DNA of 64,000 bases, from the NCBI RefSeq assembly GCF_016650695.1, contig NZ_JAEKFH010000003.1, positions 248,001-312,000 of the forward strand. Direction: 5' to 3'. Under the pieces are notes generated by a model. It saw only the letters and a program-made list of their open reading frames with translations, made no database searches and had not been told where the DNA came from. The stretch comes from Pseudomonas sp. TH41. GTDB lineage: Bacteria; Pseudomonadota; Gammaproteobacteria; Pseudomonadales; Pseudomonadaceae. The translations under genes and the position numbers were made by a program. Below, piece by piece: positions 33,192-41,341 of this stretch. Positions within the stretch are counted from its first letter, which is position 1. Every line of letters starts with the position of its first letter.

Positions 33192-36100
33192 TCAGCCCTG
33201 CGCAAGACTTTGGTCCAGGCGCGTCATGGCGTGTTGCAAGTGATCGACGGCTTCGTCGATCAACGCCGCGCGGCCCTCGCGGCAAGCACGTTCCAGCTGC
33301 TCGCAACACTCAATCAGATTGAGCGCCCGAACCATGCGCGCGCCGCCCTTGATGCGGTGCGCCAGGTCTTGCAGGTCACGACGATTGGCACCGGCGTGTG
33401 CGACGAGCAGTTGCTGGCGATCCTCCCGGTTCGTCACCGCCAGGTCGCGCAACAACTCATTGATCAGCGTTCGGTCCGTGCCCACGTATTGCTCCAGACC
33501 GCTCAAATCGATCTCGGCATTTGAGGGCGCTTCACCCTTCCCTGCCGATTCACTCACAAACTTCGACGCCAACCAGCCGCTCAGATCCGCCAGCCGGATC
33601 GGTTTGAACAGGCAATCGTCCATCCCCGCCTCCAGGCAGCGGATCTTTTCCTCGGGCTGTGCATTGGCGGTAAACCCCAGGATCAATGTCGGCGGTGATC
33701 CATCGAAGTGCTCGGCATCGCGGATCGCACCCGCCAGTTCATAACCACTGAGCACCGGCATGTTGCAGTCAGTGATGACCAAATCGCACACCTGATCACG
33801 CCACAGCGCCAAACCGCGCGCGCCGTCCTCAGCCTCCAGCACACGATGCCCCAGATAACTCAATTGTCGTGAGAGCAACAATCGATTGGCCGGGTAATCG
33901 TCGACCACCAGAATCGTCAGCGACCGAGTGGGGCGTTGCTTTGCGCTGTCGATGCACGCGGTGAAGGGCAATGGTTGCAACGCCACCAGATCGAGGCTGA
34001 TGTGTACCTGGGTGCCCTGCCCCAAAACGCTGTCGAGCTGCAACCGGCCGCCCATCATTTCGCAGAGAGACCGGCTGATCACCAGCCCCAGGCCGGAACC
34101 ATTGCGAGCAGACTGCTGGCCGGTGTCGGCTTGCACGAACGGACTGAACAGTCGCTGCTGATCAACCACGCTGATACCGACGCCGCTGTCGGCAATGGAT
34201 ACGCTGACGACCAGATGACCCGATAAACCGGGGGCTACCCGCAGCGTCAGGCTCACCTCACCGTCACGGGTGAACTTGATCGCATTGCTCAACAGATTGG
34301 ACAGCACCTGCTTGAATCGTGTGGAATCGATCAACACGTCGCAGTCGCTGAGTTCGTCCAGTTCGACCCGCCATTGCAGATGCTTCTGCCGAGCCAGACC
34401 TTCGAAAACCCGACTCACCGACTCGACCAGCGTCCGCAGATTGGCGCGCTCGGGTGTCAGCGATAAATGCCCGGCTTCGATACGCGCGATGTCGAGGATG
34501 TCGCCGATCAACGCCAGCAACTGCTGCCCGGCATTCGAGGCCACCTCGATGGCGGAACGGTCGGTGACGCCCTCTTCCGCGCGCTTGAGTGCCAATTCGA
34601 GCATGCCCAGCAGGGCGTTCATCGGCGTGCGGATCTCATGGCTCATGATCGCCAGAAACGTCGTCTTCGCGCGGTTGGCCTCGTCGGCGGCGTCCTTGGC
34701 CTCCTGCAATTGCCTGAGCCACTGCTGGCGCTGGTGAATCTGCCGACGTTGCCAGGCGATCCAGCTCAACGCCAGTAGCAGCAAGGCAGCCGCGGCGGCG
34801 AATGCCTGGAGAATCCCCTGGCGATGCCGCAGCCAATAACTGTCATCCACCACCACATCATTGCTCCAGCGGGCCACCAGCTCATCCATCTCCTGGGGCG
34901 AAATGCTCAGCAACGCCTTGTTCAGAATCGAGTGCAATTCCAGCGCGCCGGGGGTGGTGGCCAGGGCGATACGCGCCGGTTCATCGCCCACGGTACTGGT
35001 GATTCGCAGGCGGTCGCGGTAATGCCGGGCAATCAGGTAATGCGTCATGAACAATGAGCTGAGCGCGGCATCGGCCTGCCCCTTCATCACCCATTCCAGG
35101 CCCTGACCGAGACTGTCCACCTCCACGATCCGCACAGTCGGCGCCCGCGTCTGAATGAACTCGCGCATCGGGTGGCTGTGATAGATCGCCAAACGTTTAC
35201 CGGCCAGATCGTCCAGGGTCTTCGGGCTGCCGGGAGCGTTGGCGCTCACCAGCACAAACGGATTGCTCAGGTAGGCGCGGGTAAAGCGCATCTGCGCTTC
35301 GTCTTCGAGACTGGGGATGATCGCCGGCACGACATCGATCTCACCGACCTTGAGGCGCTGAATCTGCTGTTCCAGGGAATTGCCCCGTTGCACCTCGAAG
35401 TTCAAACCGCTGCGCTGGCTGATCAGGTTCAGCAACTGCGCCGTCAGCCCGCTGAACCGGCCTTGGGCATCATAAAAACTCAGCGGCGCAAAGTTCTCGA
35501 CGGCGCCGACGATCACGCGCGGATGCCGATCCAGCCAGCGCTGTTCACTGGCGCTCAGACTCACCCGCTGCTGGCCCGCCATCGTCGCCCGGCCGGCACT
35601 CCAGCGCTGCTCGATGGCCAGGCGCTGGTCCATGGGAATCGCCGCCAAGGCCAAGTCGAGCATGTGCTTCAGGCGTGTATTACCCGAGGCCAGGGCAAAG
35701 CCGAACGGATTGGCGTCCAGGCCGGATGGCCCCACCAGATGAACGTTGTTGAGGTAGTTATTGTTGATCAGGTAGTTGGCGCTGATCAGGTCCCCGAGGT
35801 ACACGTCATCCTGCCCGAACGCCACGGCCCCGAGCGCTTCCAGCGTTGAGGCGTAGCGCTGCAGGCTGGCGTCGGGATAAAAGGCTTCGACGGTCGTCGC
35901 CGGCAGATAGTCATCGACCATGGCGATGCGTTTACCCGCCAGATCGACGGGCATCTGTTCGTCCTGTCGGGTGACCAGCATCGGCTGATCTTCAGCGTAA
36001 GCACTGGATCGGCTCAATTCAGGATCGGCCGCCTCGAAGTTGTTGGACGTGCCAAGCAGGTCGACCTCGTTGCGCTTGAGTGCCGCCATGACCGCATCGC

Positions 36101-36428
36101 GCGTGCGGTAGCGAAGCACCTCGATCCTGACGTGCAGCAGCTCTGCCACCAGCGCGGCATAGTCGGCGGTGATGCCTTCCAGCTCATCACGGTTACGCGT
36201 GATCTCGAACGGCGGATAGTCCGCCCCCGATACCCCGAGGCGCAAGACCTGCTTGCCACGCAGCCATTGCCAGTCTTTTTCATCCAGTTGGACCTGATAG
36301 CCCGCCACCGAAGAACGTCCCAGCAAGTGCAGTTGCAACTGCAACGGTTCGTCAGCGATCGCAACCGAGGGTCCCACTGCCCAAAACAGCCATAGAGCCC
36401 ACAAACAATTACGCATGGTCAGGCTCAC
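33192..36428 (-). CDS. BvgS/EvgS-like hybrid sensor histidine kinase
   Basis: 1078 residues from the GTG directly after the regulator's stop; the ATG four codons later, before MRNCLWALWLFW, is an equally good start. Order: signal peptide, two periplasmic solute-binding (type 3) domains (~50-275 and ~300-545), a membrane helix (~558-578), HisKA with His597 in MSHEIRTPMN, HATPase with NLLSNAIKF and GSGLGLVIS, a receiver with Asp887 in ITDCNMP, and an HPt domain with His1024 in AHRIKGGARM. This supports a four-step phosphorelay to the adjacent LuxR-type regulator. Unlike BvgS there is no obvious PAS domain between membrane and kinase. Confidence 0.92.
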   Translation of the reverse strand: MSLTMRNCLWALWLFWAVGPSVAIADEPLQLQLHLLGRSSVAGYQVQLDEKDWQWLRGKQVLRLGVSGADYPPFEITRNRDELEGITADYAALVAELLHVRIEVLRYRTRDAVMAALKRNEVDLLGTSNNFEAADPELSRSSAYAEDQPMLVTRQDEQMPVDLAGKRIAMVDDYLPATTVEAFYPDASLQRYASTLEALGAVAFGQDDVYLGDLISANYLINNNYLNNVHLVGPSGLDANPFGFALASGNTRLKHMLDLALAAIPMDQRLAIEQRWSAGRATMAGQQRVSLSASEQRWLDRHPRVIVGAVENFAPLSFYDAQGRFSGLTAQLLNLISQRSGLNFEVQRGNSLEQQIQRLKVGEIDVVPAIIPSLEDEAQMRFTRAYLSNPFVLVSANAPGSPKTLDDLAGKRLAIYHSHPMREFIQTRAPTVRIVEVDSLGQGLEWVMKGQADAALSSLFMTHYLIARHYRDRLRITSTVGDEPARIALATTPGALELHSILNKALLSISPQEMDELVARWSNDVVVDDSYWLRHRQGILQAFAAAAALLLLALSWIAWQRRQIHQRQQWLRQLQEAKDAADEANRAKTTFLAIMSHEIRTPMNALLGMLELALKRAEEGVTDRSAIEVASNAGQQLLALIGDILDIARIEAGHLSLTPERANLRTLVESVSRVFEGLARQKHLQWRVELDELSDCDVLIDSTRFKQVLSNLLSNAIKFTRDGEVSLTLRVAPGLSGHLVVSVSIADSGVGISVVDQQRLFSPFVQADTGQQSARNGSGLGLVISRSLCEMMGGRLQLDSVLGQGTQVHISLDLVALQPLPFTACIDSAKQRPTRSLTILVVDDYPANRLLLSRQLSYLGHRVLEAEDGARGLALWRDQVCDLVITDCNMPVLSGYELAGAIRDAEHFDGSPPTLILGFTANAQPEEKIRCLEAGMDDCLFKPIRLADLSGWLASKFVSESAGKGEAPSNAEIDLSGLEQYVGTDRTLINELLRDLAVTNREDRQQLLVAHAGANRRDLQDLAHRIKGGARMVRALNLIECCEQLERACREGRAALIDEAVDHLQHAMTRLDQSLAQG

Positions 36429-37055
36429 TCAGATCAGGTGATTGCGCTTGGCGAAATCCCGTAGGTGCACGGATGAATCCACGTTGAGCTTTTCTATTAA
36501 TCGGGTTTTATAAGTGCTGACGGTCTTGTGGCTCAGGTGCAAGACCTCGGCAATGGCTTTGTTATTGATGCCCCGGGCCAGGTGCTGAAAGATCGTCAGT
36601 TCGCGGTCGGAGAGCGTGTCGATCATCTGTTTTTCGCTGCGTTGCAATGCGCTCAGCGCCACCGACGCCGAGGGCAACTGGACGAAATAGCTATAACCGG
36701 CCATGACCGCATGCACGGCTTTGTGCAAATGCTCCAGGTCGTTGGTCTTGGAAACGAACGCCGAGGCACCGGCGCGCATGCACCGATCCTGATAGAACAT
36801 CGCCTCCTGAGACGTGAACACCAGGACTCGGCACGCCACGCCACCGGTTTGAATCCGTGTCAGCACATCGAGCCCGTCGAGTGAGGGCATGACCAGGTCC
36901 AGCACCACCAGGTTCGGCTTTTGTTCACGAACCATCGGCAACACCTCGTTGCCGCTGGAGGCCTCGTGAATCCGTTTAAACCCCTCCTGTTTAAGCAATA
37001 TTTTGACCGCAGCGCGAACCACCGGATGATCGTCCGCTATCAACGCTGACTTCAT
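36429..37055 (-). CDS. LuxR/NarL-type response regulator (EvgA/BvgA-like)
   Basis: 208 residues. The receiver has the acidic pair in IADDHPVV, phosphoacceptor Asp in VVLDLVMPSLDG, Thr in VFTSQE and Lys in VSKTND; the C-terminal HTH reads LSDRELTIFQHLARGINNKA then LSHKTVSTYKTRLIEKL. AGGGAG six bases before the ATG supports the start. It is encoded directly before the hybrid kinase, with no intervening bases, and is its evident partner. Confidence 0.92.
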   Translation of the reverse strand: MKSALIADDHPVVRAAVKILLKQEGFKRIHEASSGNEVLPMVREQKPNLVVLDLVMPSLDGLDVLTRIQTGGVACRVLVFTSQEAMFYQDRCMRAGASAFVSKTNDLEHLHKAVHAVMAGYSYFVQLPSASVALSALQRSEKQMIDTLSDRELTIFQHLARGINNKAIAEVLHLSHKTVSTYKTRLIEKLNVDSSVHLRDFAKRNHLI

Positions 37056-37154
37056 GGCAACTCCCTGTGCAAAGGCACGACAATCGGGCAATGAAAGCGC
37101 CCGGGTTGGACGCAGCGGCTGCGCTGAGACTGTTGCATGAAAATCCGCCTGCAA

Positions 37155-37565
37155 CTACCTGACAGAAGTGACAGTACCGATGAACGGTAGTTGAGGATCG
37201 ATCAGCGTCATCTGCCGCTGAATGGACGATAGATCAGGCAGCGGCGCATGGCTTATTTGAACCGTCTGTTGAACACAGGCGGGGATGGGCGACAACGTCA
37301 CCGACTGGCCGTTGTAGATCATCGCGTGACGAACCTGGCGGTTATCGCGCAAGTAATCCGGCAGGTTTAACGCCCCCGCCGCCATCACGGCATTGATGAC
37401 CACCAGATCGAATGGCTCGCTGGCGTATTCGATCAGGGTCAATAACTCTTCCAGACTGTGCACCGGCGCTATCCGGTAGAAGCCCAGTTGATTGAACAGG
37501 CGCTCAATCTTCATGCGGTAAAAATGCTGCTCGTCGGCGATCAGGATACGTAAGGTTTTGTTCGA
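37155..37565 (-). CDS. Stand-alone degenerate receiver-like protein
   Basis: About 136 residues from a TTG preceded by GGGGGG; an earlier TTG would add 14 residues. The N-terminal half follows a receiver fold (LRILIADEQHFYRMKIERLF; SEPFDLVVINAVMAAG). The phosphoacceptor position is Asn59 instead of Asp, the conserved Thr is lost (MIYNGQ), and no Lys is present in the expected place. It is probably not phosphorylated by the standard route. It is encoded 99 bases upstream of the response regulator on the same strand and may be an accessory of that phosphorelay. Confidence 0.65.
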   Translation of the reverse strand, partial: SNKTLRILIADEQHFYRMKIERLFNQLGFYRIAPVHSLEELLTLIEYASEPFDLVVINAVMAAGALNLPDYLRDNRQVRHAMIYNGQSVTLSPIPACVQQTVQISHAPLPDLSSIQRQMTLIDPQLPFIGTVTSVR

Positions 37566-37695
37566 CAACGTGCCCCCCAGAAGGGTGTCAGATTCGTGAG
37601 GGCGCAAGGCTACGGAAGACCCGCCAGGCTTTATGTAGGACTTTTCCTAAAAACCCTGACGCATCCTCCACCAACTGAGGCGATCTACGGTACTT

Positions 37696-37857
37696 CTGTA
37701 GGAGCTGCCGCAGGCTGCGATCTGTTGATCTTGGTCTTTAAAAAACCAAGTCAAAAGATCGCAGCCTGCGGCAGCTCCTACAGTTGGCTGCGATCTTTTG
37801 ATCTGGCCTTTAAAAAACAAAGTCAAAAGATCGCAGCCTGCGGCAGCTCCTACAGTT
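37696..37857. repeat. Tandem REP elements, second family
   Basis: One full doublet (TGTAGGAGCTGCCGCAGGCT ... CTGCGGCAGCTCCTACAG) followed by a partial second unit starting TTGGCTGCGATCTTTTGATC and ending in the same right arm, so three arms lie within 160 bases. The gap 37608-37897 holds nothing else I can recognise. Confidence 0.85.
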
Positions 37858-37897
37858 GGGGTGCAATCCACAGCGTGGGAATGACCATTGGCACGGT

Positions 37898-40600
37898 TTA
37901 TTGCCAGCCAAACCGACGGATATAAAACCCTTTCACCGCTTGGGTCAGCCCCATGTACGCCAGCAGAATCATCGGCAGGAATACAAAGTACAGCGACGGC
38001 AGCGCCTGCAGTTTGAAGTAGTGCGCCAACGGTCCCATCGGCAGGAAGATGCCCACGGCCATGATGAGTGCGGTCATCACCATCAACGGCATGGCCGCAC
38101 GGCTTTGCAGGAACGGGATCTTCGGCGTGCGGATCATGTGCACGATCAGCGTCTGGGTCAGCAGCCCGACCACGAACCAGCCGGACTGGAACAGGGTTTG
38201 ATGGTCCGGGGTGTTGGCATCGAAGACGTACCACATCAAGGCGAACGTCGTGATATCGAAGATCGAACTGATCGGCCCGAAGAACAGCATGAAACGCCCG
38301 ACGTCCGCTGGCTGCCAGCGTTGGGGTTTTTTCAGCATGTCTTCATCAACGTTATCGAACGGGATAGCGATCTGTGAAATGTCGTAGAGCAGGTTCTGCA
38401 CCAGCAGGTGCATTGGCAGCATCGGCAGGAACGGGATGAACGCACTGGCCACCAGCACCGAGAACACATTGCCGAAGTTCGAGCTGGCAGTCATTTTTAT
38501 GTACTTGAGCATGTTGGCGAAGGTCCGGCGACCTTCCAGCACACCCTCCTCCAGCACCATCAGGCTTTTCTCCAGGAGGATGATGTCGGCCGCCTCCTTG
38601 GCAATGTCCACGGCGCTGTCCACCGAAATACCGATGTCGGCAGTACGCAGCGCGGGCGCGTCGTTAATGCCGTCGCCCATGAAGCCGACCACATGGCCGT
38701 TGCCTTTAAGCAGACGGACGATACGTTCCTTGTGCGACGGCGTCAGCTTGGCGAAGACGTTAGTGGTCTCCACCGCCACCGCCAGTTCGGCGTCTGTCAT
38801 GCGCTCGACGTCGTTGCCCATCAGCAGGCCTTGCTGATCCAGACCGACTTCACGGCAGATCTTCGCGGTCACCAATTCGTTGTCGCCGGTCAGCACTTTT
38901 ACCGACACGCCATGCGCCGCCAATGCCTTGAGGGCGGGCGCGGTGCTCTCTTTGGGTGGATCAAGGAAGGCCACGTAACCGATCAGCGTCAATTCCTGCT
39001 CGTCCGTCAGGCTGTACGTGTCGCGTCCCTCAATCATCGACCGCGCGGCCACGGCAACAACCCGCAGACCTTCGGCGTTGAACGTGGCCGTGACCTGGCG
39101 AATCCGCGCCAGCAAGTCATCGGTCAGCGCTTCGTCGACTTCGCCATGGCGCACTCGCGTGCAGACCGCCAGCACTTCTTCCACCGCCCCCTTGCAGATC
39201 AACAGGTGTGGCTGGTCACGCTCGGCCACCACCACCGACATCCGCCGACGGGTGAAGTCGAATGGAATCTCGTCGACCTTGCGAAACGCCGTGCCGACTT
39301 TCAGCTCGCGGTGGATTTCCACATGTTCGAGCACCGCCACATCCAGCAGGTTCTTCAGGCCGGTCTGGTAGTAGCTATTGAGGTAAGCCATTTCGAGCAC
39401 GTCATCGGAGTCATTGCCCCAGACGTCGACGTTGCGCGCCAGGAAGATTTTGTCCTGGGTCAGGGTGCCGGTCTTGTCGGTGCACAGCACGTCCATGGCG
39501 CCGAAGTTCTGGATCGCGTCGAGGCGTTTGACGATGACTTTTTTGCGCGACAGAAACACCGCGCCCTTGGCCAGGGTCGAGGTGACGATCATCGGCAGCA
39601 TTTCCGGGGTCAGGCCCACGGCAATCGACAGCGCGAACAGCAGCGCTTGGGTCCAGTCACCCTTGGTGAAACCATTGATGAACAGCACCAGTGGCGCCAT
39701 CACGAACATGAAGCGGATCAGCAGCCAGCTGACTTTGTTGACCCCGGTTTGAAACGAAGTCGGTACGCGGTCGGTGGCACCGACTCGCTGTGCCAGCGCA
39801 CCAAAGTAGGTGCTGTTACCCGTGGTGAGAATCACCGCCATCGCCGTACCGGACACCACGTTGGTGCCCATGAACAGGATGTTGTCCAGGTCGAGTGGGT
39901 TGCTGGTGTCACTGTCTTGCTGACGGGGAAATTTTTCCACCGGCATCGATTCACCGGTCATGGCGGCCTGGCTGACGAACAGGTCTTTGGCGCTGAGCAC
40001 CCGGCAATCGGCAGGAATCATGTCGCCGGCCGAAAGCACGATCAGGTCGCCCGGCACGAGTTGCTTGATCGGCAGTTCGGTGCGCGGTTCATCCCGGCGC
40101 AGCACCGTGGCCGTGTTGCTCACCATCGCCTTGAGCGCGTCGGCGGCCTGGTTGGATTTGGTTTCCTGCCAGAACCGCAGCAACGTCGACAGCACCACCA
40201 TCGAAAAAATCACAATGGCGGCTTTCATGTCTTCGGTCAGCCAGGAGATGACCGCGAGCAAGGTCAGCAGCAGGTTGAACGGGTTTTTGTAGCAGTGCCA
40301 CAAGTGAGTCCACCAGGGCAGCGGTTGTTCGTGCTCGACTTCATTGAGGCCGAATTGCGCGCGCAATTCATCGGCTTCGAGTTCGCTCAAGCCGTCGGTA
40401 TGGGTGCTCAGGTTCTCCAGCAGTTGGCCGATGTCGCTGTTGGCGGCGCCCACCAGGGTTTGCGCCAGGGTGGGCGGCACTTCCCGGCTGACCGTGGTGT
40501 CGGTGAAATTTTCCAGCAGCGCCAATCGACGAAAGTGCCGGGCGATGTGGCGGGTGCGCAGGAATCCGGCGAAGAATTCTTTGAGCGGGTTCAGGTTCAT
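37898..40600 (-). CDS. mgtA: Magnesium-translocating P-type ATPase (MgtA/MgtB)
   Basis: 900 residues, full length for P3B ATPases. Visible: cytosolic N-tail, TGES actuator loop (AAMTGESMPVE), phosphorylated Asp375 in CTDKTGTLT, hinge MGDGINDAPALR, and about ten membrane helices. It imports Mg2+ into the cytoplasm under limitation. GGGGGAG precedes the ATG. A 20-codon reading frame (40679-40617) lies just upstream in the leader, but I cannot show that it is translated. The ~240 bases upstream are free of repeats and are the likely promoter/leader. Confidence 0.9.
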   Translation of the reverse strand: MNLNPLKEFFAGFLRTRHIARHFRRLALLENFTDTTVSREVPPTLAQTLVGAANSDIGQLLENLSTHTDGLSELEADELRAQFGLNEVEHEQPLPWWTHLWHCYKNPFNLLLTLLAVISWLTEDMKAAIVIFSMVVLSTLLRFWQETKSNQAADALKAMVSNTATVLRRDEPRTELPIKQLVPGDLIVLSAGDMIPADCRVLSAKDLFVSQAAMTGESMPVEKFPRQQDSDTSNPLDLDNILFMGTNVVSGTAMAVILTTGNSTYFGALAQRVGATDRVPTSFQTGVNKVSWLLIRFMFVMAPLVLFINGFTKGDWTQALLFALSIAVGLTPEMLPMIVTSTLAKGAVFLSRKKVIVKRLDAIQNFGAMDVLCTDKTGTLTQDKIFLARNVDVWGNDSDDVLEMAYLNSYYQTGLKNLLDVAVLEHVEIHRELKVGTAFRKVDEIPFDFTRRRMSVVVAERDQPHLLICKGAVEEVLAVCTRVRHGEVDEALTDDLLARIRQVTATFNAEGLRVVAVAARSMIEGRDTYSLTDEQELTLIGYVAFLDPPKESTAPALKALAAHGVSVKVLTGDNELVTAKICREVGLDQQGLLMGNDVERMTDAELAVAVETTNVFAKLTPSHKERIVRLLKGNGHVVGFMGDGINDAPALRTADIGISVDSAVDIAKEAADIILLEKSLMVLEEGVLEGRRTFANMLKYIKMTASSNFGNVFSVLVASAFIPFLPMLPMHLLVQNLLYDISQIAIPFDNVDEDMLKKPQRWQPADVGRFMLFFGPISSIFDITTFALMWYVFDANTPDHQTLFQSGWFVVGLLTQTLIVHMIRTPKIPFLQSRAAMPLMVMTALIMAVGIFLPMGPLAHYFKLQALPSLYFVFLPMILLAYMGLTQAVKGFYIRRFGWQ

Positions 40601-41038
40601 GGCAGCTCCCCCAGGGTCAGCCGGGAAACCGTCGAGCAGGCGTGTCGATGCGCCGCGATGACGACAAACAGTCGAACATCACGCACGGTTCAGCGTCGAT
40701 GAGAGGACGTCGGGAATCGGGCCAGGACTGGCCGTGATCGGGATGCCGCTGCTCGCTTTACGGCGAGACAACGACACAACAGGTTGCGCGTTATCGGGCC
40801 GGGAAGGTGCCGGTTATTGAAGCCGGCCGACTACTGTCACTCGAACAAGTACCCACTGTGGGTCTCCGCTATTGATGAAAACGCGCGAAGCTTACGCCCC
40901 GATTTATGGAGAGTAAACGAAGGAACGGCGTGTGGATGGGGAATGTCAGGGTTCTTCAGGCAGGGTTCAGGAATCAGGCGTTTGGGTGTTCTTGAGGGCC
41001 CCATCGCGAGCAGGCTCGCTTGTACATGGACCGGGAGT
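40601..41038. other. mgtA leader/promoter region and unassigned spacer
   Basis: The first ~240 bases are the likely mgtA leader on the minus strand. The remainder up to the REP elements at 41039 shows no gene, terminator or motif that I can support, apart from a lone REP half (CGAGCAGGCTCGCTTGTACA) near 41008-41027. Confidence 0.4.
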
Positions 41039-41188
41039 GTAGGAGCGAGCTTGCTCGCGATGGACTTGAGAGCAACGCGTTTATTCAGGAAGAACTCGTT
41101 ATCGTTAACGTCCTTCGCGAGCAGGCTCGCTCCCACATTAGTCCTGTGAATGCAGTTCCATTGTGGGAGCGAGCCTGCTCGCGAAGAG
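41039..41188. repeat. Three REP arms, including the AACGCGTT-spacer doublet
   Basis: A doublet with spacer GACTTGAGAGCAACGCGTTT...CGTTATCGTTAACGTCC, nearly identical to that at 14,117, followed by a third arm TGTGGGAGCGAGCCTGCTCG. The group ends where the dehydrogenase remnant starts. Confidence 0.88.
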
Positions 41189-41269
41189 GCCGCCACAGTC
41201 ATCTTGTCGGTCCACACAAATGAACTCTCTGCGGCTCAAACCGGTCAGCTGATTAGGCCCTCGCTTCAA

Positions 41270-41341
41270 GACTTGTTCGGCACCATGCTGTTCATCGACG
41301 GCGGCATGAGCCTCTATCCGGAGTTTCGCGGCAATGGCTGA
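41270..41341 (+). pseudogene. C-terminal remnant of a short-chain dehydrogenase
   Basis: In frame this reads DLFGTMLFIDGGMSLYPEFR plus a final GNG and stop. FIDGGMSLYP is a typical SDR C-terminus; the rest of the gene (Rossmann motif, YxxxK) is absent, replaced by REP sequence. Its stop overlaps the GH15 start by eight bases, so an intact SDR gene probably used to be the first gene of this operon. Confidence 0.7.

Noticed and set aside
38408..40702. Long open frame antisense to mgtA (764 codons)
   Set aside because: It mirrors a clear P-type ATPase; its translation is rich in His/Arg/Gln with no recognisable domain, as expected for the opposite strand of a high-GC gene.
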